Below are positions 18,212 to 29,200 of a stretch of DNA of 64,000 bases, piece by piece; positions within the stretch are counted from its first letter, which is position 1, and the number at the start of each line of letters is the position of its first letter. The DNA lies in NCBI GenBank assembly GCA_023393165.1, contig JAEWMJ010000057.1:159009-223008 (forward strand). Reading direction: 5' to 3'. The notes under the pieces were generated by a model. The model had not been told where the DNA came from. It did no database searches and saw only the letters and a program-made list of their open reading frames with translations. The DNA is from Bacillota bacterium. Lineage in GTDB: Bacteria > Bacillota > Clostridia > Christensenellales > Christensenellaceae. A program made the translations under genes and the position numbers.

Positions 18212-20200
18212 TCACCTCGTATAGCTCAGTATGATGCTCTCGGGAGTAAAGTCCTGAAGCCTTTGAATAATATCAATGGTTTGAAGCCTTTTACTCATCC
18301 AGCGCTCATACCAATATTCGATCATGGCCTGCGTTTTCGCCCTGACATCCTCATCGCTGGTGATATCAAATGGGTAATTCAACTCATCTGAATGACCAAG
18401 AAGAAATTCATTTGTATTCGACGCCAACTCCATCGAATATACTATCCTTGGTGAATAGTGCTTCAGAAAAGCGTCAGCCTTGATCCCTATTGTGCTTAGC
18501 CCTCTGCTAATTAAGCGAAAGCGGGGGCTTGTACCTTCGCCGAAAATATGGTTTATTCTGCGCCCGCCATCCTGAAGCTCTAATAGTTGCATCATTGCGT
18601 CAGTGGTTTCCTTAGAAAAATATACAGTTCCGTAGCCTTCGGTGATTCCCATCTTCTTGAATTGGAGTGTAAAGTCTTCGGTTATCGGAACCTTGATTCG
18701 GTTATATTGACTGCTACCCAAGGAATAAAGGCTTGTCGTACCTAAAAAAGCAAGCCGACTGTCACGAATTACCCGTTTACCCTTCATGCGGGATGCAATT
18801 TCACTAACCTGGTTTGTATATTTCTCAGTATAATCACGGATTACAATAGGGCTGCAGGCCAAAATGCTTACCAACTTGCCGCCAAGCAGTTGATTGTAGG
18901 GTGGTATTGCTCCGCAAACGATGATCTCCATCATATTGGAGCCAATCTTTGTCTTCCTATTTGCCACAAGAGCGACGTTAATGGCTTTGCGACCCTGCTC
19001 ATTTTTCATCATAGCTTCAAGCCATTTAGCATGGTTGTCGCATTTGAAACGATTGAACCAGCGCATCGCGTCTAGCAGCTTTGCTAACTCGAAGGTTCTC
19101 TTTTTTTTGAAAAGAATCTCCTTTGTTTCGTCTTCCCAATTTATTACCTTGGCTGTTTTTTTATTATCTATTGCTTGCTCTCGTAATTCCTCATATAAGA
19201 ATCTCAGCTCATTAATCGTCTCTTCTGAGGGATATTTTGTGCCTCTGTGATAACCGAGATCACGTACATATATATCATTGATAGCGTTTTTTAAATTTCC
19301 AAGCAGTACTTCCATGGTTTGTCGAGAATAAGCTGTAATTCTAGCTATATGCTCCTCCTCGGTTTCTAAATATCGCGTCCGTTTTGATGTTATAGTTCCC
19401 CCGTTGGTCTGACTTACCTCTTGTTTGCTGATTTCCTTAGAAGCCTTGCGCTCTAAGGTGGCTCGAATGGCGTCCACCGTCCAGCCAATCTCATTATCAC
19501 GCACCGTTAGATTTAAAACGGCATTTCCTAATGCGAAGATGCCAATGATAGGGTGAAATTCCTGTGCGCGATCCCTTACAAGATAGAACAGGTTTCGTCC
19601 CGGCATGGACTTATACGGAATGGACCAGGTATACCGAAAATATCTCCATATGTCCGTATCGCGATAGCCGGTTTGCTCATCAATTGAATGGGTAACCAAC
19701 TGGATATAAGGATCAACAACACGCTGTCCATTTTGAATAGCTTGAATCAACACATCCCTGCTGCCAATCAGGTTCTTGATGGATATCTCACAGCCGTGGT
19801 ATACCTTTACACGTTCCATGTAAGTAATAAAACGCAGATTAGAATCGACCTTAAATTGTGCCCTTCTTTCGGTGCTTAAGCGATGCCGGATATATTCCTT
19901 GTTGTTAGAATTTTCAGTAAGCATTGTCAGATAAAGCTCAGCATTGTTTTTCACCTCAAGGCTCCAGCCTTGCTGCATTAAATCATACAGGACCCTAAGT
20001 GCTGCTATGTACCTTAACCCCTCAAAATTGTTGTCTGCGACACCGTCTTCGGTAGTGGTTATCTCTTGCTTTATTAATAAATCCCTATAATTAGGAAAGA
20101 CCTCTCCCAGTCTCTTAGCCAAGCACTGAAATCTACCCGCATATTCTTCATTCAGTGCAGGTGAATATATTTCTGAAATTTCGTTTGCCTCAATTGCCAT
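18212..20200 (-). CDS. DruA-like DUF4338 protein
   Basis: A 662-residue protein of the DUF4338 family, to which Druantia component DruA belongs. The diagnostic segments are HPIIGIFALGNAVLNLTVRD plus EIGW (about 190-215), LLGGKLVSILACSP (about 440-455) and LAFLGTTSLYSLGSSQYNRI (about 495-515). The family is linked to anti-phage loci and transposons; its biochemical activity is not settled. ATG at 20200 has GGAGGT nine bases upstream. It is the second gene of the cassette, after the XRE regulator and before the translocase. No DruE-type helicase is present, so this is not a standard Druantia system. Confidence 0.85.
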   Translation of the reverse strand: MAIEANEISEIYSPALNEEYAGRFQCLAKRLGEVFPNYRDLLIKQEITTTEDGVADNNFEGLRYIAALRVLYDLMQQGWSLEVKNNAELYLTMLTENSNNKEYIRHRLSTERRAQFKVDSNLRFITYMERVKVYHGCEISIKNLIGSRDVLIQAIQNGQRVVDPYIQLVTHSIDEQTGYRDTDIWRYFRYTWSIPYKSMPGRNLFYLVRDRAQEFHPIIGIFALGNAVLNLTVRDNEIGWTVDAIRATLERKASKEISKQEVSQTNGGTITSKRTRYLETEEEHIARITAYSRQTMEVLLGNLKNAINDIYVRDLGYHRGTKYPSEETINELRFLYEELREQAIDNKKTAKVINWEDETKEILFKKKRTFELAKLLDAMRWFNRFKCDNHAKWLEAMMKNEQGRKAINVALVANRKTKIGSNMMEIIVCGAIPPYNQLLGGKLVSILACSPIVIRDYTEKYTNQVSEIASRMKGKRVIRDSRLAFLGTTSLYSLGSSQYNRIKVPITEDFTLQFKKMGITEGYGTVYFSKETTDAMMQLLELQDGGRRINHIFGEGTSPRFRLISRGLSTIGIKADAFLKHYSPRIVYSMELASNTNEFLLGHSDELNYPFDITSDEDVRAKTQAMIEYWYERWMSKRLQTIDIIQRLQDFTPESIILSYTR

Positions 20201-20249
20201 AAAAAGCGACCTCCAGAATCTAAATAATAAAATGCCTACTAAAAATTGA

Positions 20250-20450
20250 TTACCGGACAATCTCAACAATGTCGCTTAACTCACAATTAAGAGCAACGCA
20301 TAAACGAACTAATACATCCAAAGCCACATATTCGTTCTTGCTCATTTTTGAAAAAGTGCTTGCACTTACATTAGCCATTTGACGCACTTGTGGTTTTTTT
20401 AATTCCTTTTCAATTATGAGCATCCACAACCTTTTATAGCTGACTCCCAT
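20250..20450 (-). CDS. XRE/Cro-C1-type regulator of the DruA-like cassette
   Basis: A 66-residue helix-turn-helix protein (KPQVRQMANVSASTFSKMSK, then VLVRLCVALNCELSDIVEI), the size of the minimal Cro/C1-type HTH_26 family. ATG at 20450 has GAGGTG eight bases upstream; a GTG nine bases earlier overlaps that site. It is the first gene of the cassette, 50 bases before the DruA-like gene and just behind the promoter, so it probably autoregulates the operon, as controller proteins do in restriction-modification systems. Confidence 0.88.
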   Translation of the reverse strand: MGVSYKRLWMLIIEKELKKPQVRQMANVSASTFSKMSKNEYVALDVLVRLCVALNCELSDIVEIVR

Positions 20451-20491
20451 ATAGTACACCTCGTATACATCTAGGGTATAAATTATTTTTT

Positions 20492-20522
20492 ATTATATCA
20501 CAAAATTCGGCAAATTTCCCAA
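20492..20522 (-). promoter_or_regulatory. promoter of the DruA-like cassette
   Basis: On the minus strand an extended -10 (TGATATAAT) at 20492-20500 lies 19 bases from TTGGGA (20517-20522), 42 bases before the regulator's ATG. The surrounding 80 bases are very AT-rich. This gives the cassette its own transcription start, separate from the ICE backbone. Confidence 0.65.
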
Positions 20523-20600
20523 AATATTATGAGATGTCACCATTTTATTTTTGTTCTCGCAATATAATCAGAATGATTAGATAAATAAAGGGCATTAAAA

Positions 20601-21560
20601 CTAAAGACTATACTGATCTGATTCCTTTTGCAGTTTTATCCCTAATACAATTTTCAAGTAATCGTTCATGTCCTTTCCCCGTTTCGGTGGTTCGTTTCTG
20701 ACGTTGTATCTGGAAGGAAGAATTAATTGAATGGTTTTTGTAGCTAACCGTCCTGGCGCATCGTTGTCCAGATGCAGGACGATGTTGTTTATATGCGGAA
20801 AGTCTTGAAGGTATTGCATAAGCGCGGCAGGCGGTGTACTATCTTCAATCGTGTTCTTAGGCTTGTAAATTCCAGCCAGAGACAGGCAGTTTTCTTGCCG
20901 CCAATCTCTGCCTGCAAGCAGTTCCAGCGTGCAAAAAGACAGCAAATCAATTGCGCATTCAAAGAGATGTAATATTTTGGATTCATTTCTTGCCGAAATA
21001 GAAAAAGAGTAATGCTTATCGCTGCCGTCAACGTCACCCATAAACCGTTGGCCGGAGGTTCCCCGGAGTGCTCCATACCGGAGAATACCCTCCCGGTCAA
21101 AACCAACAAACACCGCGTTATGGTACTCCTTACTTTCATACAACCGGTTGGTCTGGATGCAGTAGTCGATGATATCCTGGTGAATACCACGCCCAGCCAG
21201 ATAGGCAACTACGCGGTTATTGTTTTCATTTCTTTCCGGCAACAACAGGTTTCTCGGCTTGGTGGGTTCCTGTGTTGAAGGAACAGACGGAACCATGTCC
21301 GCCTGTCCGTCTATCTGAAGCACCGCTTCGGGGAGCGTCATGCCCCGCACCTTAATCAAATAATCCAGAGCGGAGCGTCCCCCGATGCCGCGCGACCACC
21401 AGTTCCATTTGCCATTAGATATCTTAAGGCTGTCATGCGTGCGAGTCGTATAGACTTCGCCTGAAAACTGTACCAACTCCTGCGGCTCATAATATTGCAA
21501 GTAAGTCAGCAGGTCCATTTGTTTTGCGTGTTCAATCTGTTCCGTGGTTACATATGCCAT
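20601..21560 (-). CDS. DUF3991/Toprim primase-like protein
   Basis: A 319-residue protein. The N-terminal CHC2/DUF3991-type part has NGKWNWWSRGIGGRSALDYL. The C-terminal Toprim domain has LFECAIDLLSF (glutamate motif) and NIVLHLDNDAPGR (DxD motif). Such proteins are primase-like partners of the giant methylase-helicase in clostridial ICEs and may start replacement-strand synthesis after transfer. ATG at 21560 follows an AGGGTGAG site. It starts ten bases after the helicase gene ends, in the same operon; the DruA-like cassette interrupts the region downstream of it. Confidence 0.88.
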   Translation of the reverse strand: MAYVTTEQIEHAKQMDLLTYLQYYEPQELVQFSGEVYTTRTHDSLKISNGKWNWWSRGIGGRSALDYLIKVRGMTLPEAVLQIDGQADMVPSVPSTQEPTKPRNLLLPERNENNNRVVAYLAGRGIHQDIIDYCIQTNRLYESKEYHNAVFVGFDREGILRYGALRGTSGQRFMGDVDGSDKHYSFSISARNESKILHLFECAIDLLSFCTLELLAGRDWRQENCLSLAGIYKPKNTIEDSTPPAALMQYLQDFPHINNIVLHLDNDAPGRLATKTIQLILPSRYNVRNEPPKRGKDMNDYLKIVLGIKLQKESDQYSL

Positions 21561-21570
21561 ATTTCTCACC

Positions 21571-23480
21571 CTATCTTTCGTGCCCTACCGCCTTTTTCTC
21601 CGGTTCGGCTTCCTCGTCCGGCTCTGCATCCATTACAATGCTCTCTTTCTGATCCATGTTGAGCAGAACATTCAACTCGTTCAGCCTGGCTGATTTTTTC
21701 TTCAGCTCCTGTTCCTTCTCAAAAGGCATTTGTACCTGTTTCTTTGCGGTTTCCATCTGCTGTTGCAGCGTTTTTAACTGTTCGCGCCAATACTCCAGCT
21801 TCTTGGGTATCTCAGTGAGTACGTTGTTTAGCCTAGTGATGTTGCCGTGGACATCGGAGCCAAGTGAAACCGAATGTCCCAATGCACCTTGCAGGGTGAT
21901 CTGATACTCTTTTTTGAATGTGTCAAATGAGAACATCATAGGAAATCCCATATAGCTGCCTAGCTCCTGCGGCTCAGGCGACGTCATCATCTTGCAGGCA
22001 TCCAGTACGGCCGCACCGGCCGCGGCTTTTTCAGCATATGCCACCTCCTTGACCACCATGCCGTCAAACTTGTTTTCCTCTTTTTTGCCTTCGGTTTCAA
22101 CCGTAGCATGGTACTGTCCGAATCGCTCCAGATCCTTTTCAAGTCCGGCGATCCGCTCTCCGGTATATTTGATCTGTTGCGGAAAATGTTTGATCAAGCT
22201 GTCCTCCAGTGAATACTTCTGGCTCAAATGGCTGGCTTTGAGTAATTTTAGTTTTGATACCTGAATATCGAGATCCATCTTCTCCTTTATAAACGGATTC
22301 CCGGTTGCCAAGGCTTTAACTTCGGCATAAGAAAGCGCCGTTTCGTCAATATCCTCGGCGCTTCTGACACATGATTTTGAAGTCATGATCTGCGAGATAA
22401 ATTTCTGCTTATTCTCCAGAATTTGATACAGGTACGCGTCGAAGGTGTTTTCCGTCACGTAGCGGTACATATGCACTTCGGGATTTTTATTCCCCTGCCG
22501 AATCGTGCGTCCGGCCCGCTGCTCCAAATCACGCGGCCGCCAGGGGCAATCAAGGTCATGACTTGCAATCAGCAAATTTTGAACATTGGTGCCCGCGCCC
22601 ATCTTCGCCGTGCTGCCGATCAAAACGCGCACCTGCCCCTTGCGCACTTTAGCGAACAGCTCTTTTTTCTTGATCTCCGTATCCGCCTCGTGTATAAACG
22701 CGACTTCCTCCTTTGGTACGCCCATTTCTACAAGCTTTTTGCGGATATCGTCATAGACGTTAAAATTTCCATCATTCTTTGGGGTGGACAGATCACAAAA
22801 AAGGAGCTGGGTCAGCTTTTGTTCCCGGTTCTCCTGCCAGAAGCGGAACACATTCTCCACGCAGGCGTTCACTTTGCTGTCCTGATGGTCGGGCAACATA
22901 CCGTTTGCCAACCGCTGGTCGAGCGCCAGCTTGCGGCCGTCGTTGGTGATCTTGAGCATATTGTCCTCATATGGCTCCACCATCCGGTTTCGTACCTTTT
23001 CGGCGCGCTCCGCTAAATCCGCAACCATCTCCTTCTGAAACTCACTCGGCTTTACGGCGACGTTGTGATATCTGGGTGTGGGCGTGGGCAAGTTCAGCAT
23101 ATCCGCGGTCTTTATGTCCGCAACCTCCTTGAACATATTCATCAATTCAGGAAGATTATAAAAGCGGGCGAACCGTGTTTTGGTGCGGTAGCCTGTACCC
23201 TCGGGTGCAAGCTCAATGGCTGTGATCGTCTCGCCAAACGTGGACGCCCAGCAGTCGAAATGCTGTAGGCAATGCCGCCGCAGCGTCGCATACTGCAAAT
23301 ACCGCTGCATGGTATACATTTCTGTGATGGAATTGCTGACCGGTGTTCCCGTTGCAAACACGATCCCACGCCCGTCCGTGATCTCGTCCAAATAGCGGCA
23401 TTTGGCGAACAGGTCACTGGACTTCTGAGCTTCTGTCTGGGATATACCGGCGACGTTTCTCATTTTCGTGTAGAGGAAAA
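21571..23480 (-). CDS. methylase/SNF2-type helicase, 3' exon
   Basis: The C-terminal 636 codons of the giant ICE helicase, beginning in mid-codon right after the group II intron (LYTKMRNVAGISQTEAQKSSDLF). It contains helicase motifs IV-VI (FATGTPVSNS; GSTAKMGAGTNVQNLL; RDLEQRAGRTIRQGN) and a coiled-coil tail. Joined to 26262-31572 it gives one uninterrupted 2406-residue protein; the splice creates NLFLYTKM, which matches the usual family sequence. Expression therefore depends on splicing. The reading frame from 23544 to 23481 is intron sequence, not protein. Confidence 0.9.
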
Positions 23481-26261
23481 ATAGCGATAGGTAACTTTTT
23501 GAAATTATCTCCAAGTTTTCCCCCGCTTCACACCGTGCATGCACCTTTCAGCGCACACGGCGTTCCATCAATTTGACTTACTTTCTTCCATCAGATTTCA
23601 ACACCGGAATAGCCTCACGGCTATTCCATGCTTACAAATTTCACATTAATTTTTGCTTGAATTTTTCGATTTTCCGTTTTGTTTTAAGGTCTGTTTCCTG
23701 AGGTATCGGACTGTTATGTATCATCCGGTGACATTTTTCGCACACCCATGCAAGATTGCTCACCTTGTTGATTTTATCCAACGGCAAACGGTTGTCCACA
23801 TGATGGCAGCGCCGCAACGTATTATCCAGTAACGGCGTTCCGCAGCATCTGCATTTCCCTTTATCACGATTAAAAGCATATTCCCGGTTCATGAAATACT
23901 CAAAATTGTATTTGCCTGTTGCGTAAGCCGCCATCAGTATTTCCTTGCTTGTATTTATTGACGGCCTGTTACATGGCAGTGGTTTGCTTTGGTTCCGGTA
24001 TTTCACATAACGTCTTCTGCCTTCGTCCGTGTAGGGAGTTACCCGCTGATCAAAAGCCATTTTCTCATGCGCCGTGTGAGTGATAAAAGCCATGGTGATT
24101 CCTATCCATTTACCTTCCAGCGGAATGGCAAAGGTTTTACTGATATACCCCTCATGCCTATGCGGAAGGTTTGACAGATCCTTCAGCGGTATTTGCCACG
24201 CATTGTATTTGTCCGGATACATCCGTTTCCACGCGGAAAACGCACTGTTATTGACCCGCCTGTCTATCGCATGAAATGCATGTGCACTGATTGCAGGCCG
24301 CAGGTATTCAGCAATACCCATTATTACCGAATTAATATATTGAATTTGTGCAACTCGGCTGTTCGGCTCCGCATACATTCGGATATCCTGAATCTCTTTG
24401 CATAGCTTTTTAACCTTGATCCCTAGCCTTTCCATATCCGGGAGCGGCTTTCCAACAAAATGTTGTTTATTGCTCTCCGGTGTCCGCCGGGGCTTTTCGG
24501 CTTTAATGACAAATCCGAGAAAATGAATTCCTTCCGTTTTCATATCCGTAACCTTCGTTTTCTCTTGGGAAAGCTCCAGTTTCATTTTGTACCGGAAGTA
24601 TTCCGTCAGTTCCCGTTTCAGCCGCTCGGCTTCTTGTCTGGTTGAAGTCAGTATCACCCAGTCATCCGCATAACGGATATTATATTTTGGCGTCACGCCT
24701 GCCCATTTTAATCTGCGGGTGTCATTACATTTATGCTTGCATTGCCTGTGTGGATCGTAATATTTTCTGCCGACATACCAATCAAAATCGTTCAGATAAA
24801 CATTGGCGAGCAACGGCGAAAGTATGCCGCCTTGCGGCGTTCCCTGACCGTCATTTTTGAACATACCGTATTCGATATATCCCGCTTTCAACATTTCTCC
24901 GATAATCTTGATTAGCCGCTTATCATGTATCCCCATCCTCCAAATCTTTTGAAGCAACAGTCTATGATTAATGTTGTCAAAACATCCCTTAATATCGCCT
25001 TCCAGTGCCCATGTAGGCTGGTCCGGCGACTTCCAGGATGCATTTATGAGGTTTACAATATCCATAACGGCATGTTTTTGCGCCCGGTATGGGCGAAATC
25101 CATAGCTATGCGGGTAAAACCTCGCTTCGCATATCGGCTCAATCACTATCCGTATACATTCCTGGACAATTCTGTCCAGAATAGTGGGAATACCGAGTGG
25201 CCGTGTTTTGCCGTTACTTTTCGGAATGTAAACACGTTTGGCCGGTTTAGGCTTGTAGTAGTGAAACATTGCCTTTACCAGACCTATTACTTCATCCCTT
25301 GGCATTTGGAGATACCTGTCCATCTTTACCTTATCCACACCGGCAGTTTTGCTGCCCTTGTTGGACTTGATATTATGGATAGCGGTTGTAATCGTTACTT
25401 CGTGGCTTACCGCCTCTAACAGTCCTGTAAAAATTATTCCCTGCTTAGACCTTGCATACAGAAAATCAAGAAGCTGTTTGAGTCCAGCCTCATTTGAAAA
25501 CCTGACGTTTAAATGCACAAGGTTACCACCTCGCAGTTCATCACCCATTATTTCAGGGAGTTAATAGTTTTCATTTGTGAAATTTGTAAATCAAACTGAC
25601 TCGTCCCCTTCGCCTTGGAGTATTTCAACTCCGTGTAATTGGCTCTTTCCAATCTCAGACTACTATGGGACGGCTGACTTTCCGTAATTTTCATCGCTCT
25701 GTTAAGCTCCGGTTACGGACTCTCAAACGTTCCTAAATCCTTATCCTTTTATGAAACCCTTAGGCCGTTACCTTACACCGTGAAACCTAAGCATACTTTG
25801 AACCACAGTTGCCGTATGCCTCCGATGGATATTTCATCCCATCGGGAATATACCGAAAAACCAGCGGCATATTCTTTTTCAATCCTCCCCTTTTCAGGGG
25901 CCGCCTTCTCTTACGATGCTGCATAACTTACCCTAACGGGTAGCCATAGGTTTCGGAAGCCCGCACCATCTATTCCATATCTTTCGACTTAGGACATCAG
26001 GTTACGTCTTCACCACGCTTTGTACACCTGACATTAACAGTTGCCCGGTGCACAGTGGAGTATTAGCTCGCGTGCTGTCTCCGGCGTTGGCTTGCCGTAT
26101 GTGGATTTGCTCCTTTCCGACATTGGTTCTGCACGGCAGGGGAATTACGCCCCTGAATTCAGGATTTAAGTTCTCTGCGATATTTTCTTGTATTCCAAGT
26201 GCAATCGCATGGCGCTCTTTATCGCATCTGCCAGATGCGGTTTATGCGCAACGTCTCGCAC
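23481..26261 (-). mobile_element. group II intron in the helicase gene
   Basis: A 2781-base group II intron in the sense of its host gene. The 5' end is GTGCGAG (26261 downwards). A domain V-like stem is at about 23525-23565, and domain VI is followed by a 3' end in CTAT. The boundaries are fixed by exact frame restoration (AAC C + TT TTC CTC). About 710 bases of structured RNA precede the encoded reverse transcriptase. It sits five codons after the helicase DEAD motif. Confidence 0.92.
23641..25548 (-). CDS. ltrA: group II intron reverse transcriptase/maturase with HNH
   Basis: A 635-residue intron-encoded protein that helps splicing and intron mobility. The reverse transcriptase domain has VYIPKSNGKTRPLGIPT, the LEGDIKGCFDNINH motif, GTPQGGILSPLLANVYLN and the active site YNIRYADDW. 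A maturase domain X follows, and the C-terminal HNH endonuclease has CRCCGTPLL, HHVD and CEKCHRMIH. Full-length and apparently intact. It lies wholly inside the intron at 23481-26261. Confidence 0.95.
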   Translation of the reverse strand: MGDELRGGNLVHLNVRFSNEAGLKQLLDFLYARSKQGIIFTGLLEAVSHEVTITTAIHNIKSNKGSKTAGVDKVKMDRYLQMPRDEVIGLVKAMFHYYKPKPAKRVYIPKSNGKTRPLGIPTILDRIVQECIRIVIEPICEARFYPHSYGFRPYRAQKHAVMDIVNLINASWKSPDQPTWALEGDIKGCFDNINHRLLLQKIWRMGIHDKRLIKIIGEMLKAGYIEYGMFKNDGQGTPQGGILSPLLANVYLNDFDWYVGRKYYDPHRQCKHKCNDTRRLKWAGVTPKYNIRYADDWVILTSTRQEAERLKRELTEYFRYKMKLELSQEKTKVTDMKTEGIHFLGFVIKAEKPRRTPESNKQHFVGKPLPDMERLGIKVKKLCKEIQDIRMYAEPNSRVAQIQYINSVIMGIAEYLRPAISAHAFHAIDRRVNNSAFSAWKRMYPDKYNAWQIPLKDLSNLPHRHEGYISKTFAIPLEGKWIGITMAFITHTAHEKMAFDQRVTPYTDEGRRRYVKYRNQSKPLPCNRPSINTSKEILMAAYATGKYNFEYFMNREYAFNRDKGKCRCCGTPLLDNTLRRCHHVDNRLPLDKINKVSNLAWVCEKCHRMIHNSPIPQETDLKTKRKIEKFKQKLM

Positions 26262-29200
26262 GGTTCTTATAAAAATCCGCCTCGTCTATGAATAAGCGGT
26301 CAACACCGAGTTCTTCAAACGTCACCACATCATCCTTGCGCGCCGTATCGTTCAGCTTCTTTAATTTCAGCTCCAGCGCTTTTTTGGTTTTCTCCAAATC
26401 CTTGATCGCGTACCGCTCGCTTCGTTCCTCTTTCAGTTCCCTTATCCCGTTTGTGACCTCAAAAATCTGTTCCTCCAACTGCCGCCTTTGCCGCTCCGCT
26501 GAAATAGGTATTTTCTCAAATTGCGAATGCCCAATGATCACCGCATCGTAGTCACCCGTTGCAATACGGCTGCAGAACTTTTTGCGGTTTTTGCTTTCGA
26601 AATCCTTTTTTGTTGCTACAAGAATATTCGCGCTCGGGTAAAGCTGTAAAAACTCACCCGCCCACTGTTCTATCAGATGGTTCGGCACCACAAACATGCT
26701 TTTGTTGCAGAGCCCAAGATGCTTGCTTTCCATGGCTATAGCGGTCATTTCGTAAGTTTTCCCAGCTCCGACGCAATGCGCCAGCAGCGTGTTGCCGCCA
26801 TAGATAGCATGAGCCACCGCGTCTACCTGGTGCTTACGCAGTGTGATCTCCGGATTCATCGCCGTAAACTTAATATGGCTGCCGTCGTATTCACGAGGCC
26901 GAATGGAGTTGAACCGGTCGTTATAAAGACGTGTCAGCCGTTCCCGGCGCGCCGGGTCCTTCCATATCCAGCTTTGGAATGCTTCCTTAACGGCCTCCTG
27001 TTTCTGTTGCGCCAGTATGGTTTCCTTTTTGTTCAGGACGCGCGTTTCCTTGCCATCTGCATCCCGCATTGTATCAAAGATACGCACATCCTTGAGGTTC
27101 AGGGAATCCTCAATGATTTTATAGGCGTTTGCCCGTTCTGTGCCGTAGGTTATATTGGCCTTAATATTGCTCCGGTCGTCGTTCTTTCCCTTTATACTCC
27201 AGTTTGCTGTGTAGCCTGAATAGAATACGTCTATATACCGTTTGCACATATGCGGCGTTTCCAGCAATTCAAACATAAAGTCGCGGATTACATCCGCGGG
27301 CAGCCATGTGGCTCCCATGCGCACGTCTATCTCCGACGCGCTCAAATCCTTTGGCTGCACTGCTTCCAGCGCCCGAATGCTGGTTTCCAGTTCTTCCGCC
27401 AGATCAGGCCGCATTTTGGCCAACTCGCCGGCAAGCCGCAGCTTGTTGCGCACATTGCCGGACAGATAGGCGTCCGCGGTGACAAAAGGGCACTTCGCAA
27501 GGTCAAAAAAAGCTCCAGGGATCTCCGTTGGGTCGCAATCGCCCAAATCGCGGAAAATAACGCCCTGCAGGTCGAGTTCAAGCTGTTCAACGGATAACCC
27601 GGTCAGGCTTTGCATGAATCCCAGATCAACGCCGGCTTTTTCAGCAATAGAAATCGCAAGGGCTTCGGCAGCGGTATCCACATGGGTGACGGTGGTGCGC
27701 TGACGGATAGTCCTTTTCGAAAACATATCCGCCTTGCGCTCCAGCTCCCCATTCTCGTCGATTATCTCCAATGAGCAAAGCAAACAATAGGAAGAATCGT
27801 CCGAAAATGCCAGACTGTTGCCCCGGCTGTTGATCAATCCATATGTTTTGGTAAAAGCATCATACAAGCGGTTTAATTTGAGCTGTTGCTCTTTGATGGT
27901 ATCGTCGCCAAAATCCTCGGTCTGGTAGTAGATGAGGTCGCGGACGCAGTCCCGCAGGGCGATCATGCCTTTGATTCGTCCCTGCGCGGTAACAGAGGTA
28001 TCAACCGGGTTCATCCTGCTGTTTTCACGGTAGTAAATACGGCCTTCTACAATACAAAAGCTGAAATTGCGGATACCTGGATCTGCGGGGATGGATTTAT
28101 CCTCGCCTTCACCGATGTCGTCTAATTCGTATTCAGTGATCTCCCCGTGGATGTTTTCCATTACTTTAGAGAGCTGTTCAGCCAGATCGGCCCTTTCTAT
28201 GGGTACGCAGGTCGTTTCATTTCTGTTGCCGTACATCCCCTCATCATAGGCCATCGTGCCCAGCACCATGTCCGGATGGTCCGCAAAGTATTGGTTGATA
28301 GGTACACCGTCTTCCGTTTCGGTGAGATGCAGCCAGTCGGGTTCCACATCCACCGGACGGTCGCGCTTCTGCAGAAAGAGGATGTCTGCGGTTACTTCGG
28401 TACCCGCGTTTGCAAAAAACGCATTGTTCGGAAGCCGGACAGCCCCCAACAATTCCGCACGCTGTGCAATATAACGGCGCACCTCGGAGCTTTGCTTATC
28501 CAGCGTGCCTTTGCTGGTGATAAATGCGACGATGCCGCCAGGCCTGGTCTTATCCAAAGCCTTGGCGAAAAAATAATCATGGATCAAGAACTTGTTCTTA
28601 TCGTATTTCTTGTCTGCTACCCCATAACTGCCGAATGGAACATTCCCGATCACGAGGTCGAAAAAGCTGTCGGGCAGGTTTGTTTCCTCAAATCCCTGAA
28701 CTGCGATATTGGCCTGCTGGTAAAGCTGTTTTGCGATCCGGCCTGTGATACTGTCCAACTCCACCCCATACAGCCTGGAATCCTTCATGCTCTCCGGTAC
28801 CAACCCGAGAAAGTTTCCGACACCACATGCGGGTTCCAGCACGTTTCCCCTCTGAAATCCCATGCTTTTAAGGCAGGTGTAGATTGCCTTGATTACTATG
28901 GGAGAAGTGTAATGTGCGTTCAGGGTTGAAGCCCTCGCGGATGTGTATTCTTCATCTGTAAGCAGTTCTGTTAATTCGGTGTATTCCTTTGCCCACTGGC
29001 CGTTTTTCTCATCAAATGCCTGTGGCAACGCTCCCCAGCCTACATACTTTGAAAGGATCTCCTGTTCCTCCGGAGTGGCCAGACGTTCTTCTTCTTCCAG
29101 TTGATTCAGCAGCCGTATAGCGGCAATATTCCAGCTGTATTTTGTCTTTTGTCCGCCTACACCCAGGTCATCATTGGTGATATGAAAATTGAAACGCGGC

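Noticed and set aside
13745..20522. Standard Druantia system
   Set aside because: Only the DruA-like protein is present; no DruE-type DUF1998 helicase or DruBCD genes were seen.
23484..23544. Apparent start (MHARCEAGENLE...) of the helicase 3' part
   Set aside because: These codons are group II intron domain V/VI sequence; the protein is continuous with the 5' exon after splicing.
27500..27530. T-run (minus) in the helicase gene after a GGAGATCCCTGGAGC stretch
   Set aside because: No good stem can be drawn, so it was not counted among the intragenic hairpins.
28147..28929. Plus-strand 260-residue frame
   Set aside because: Antisense to the methylase domain of the helicase, no recognisable motif.
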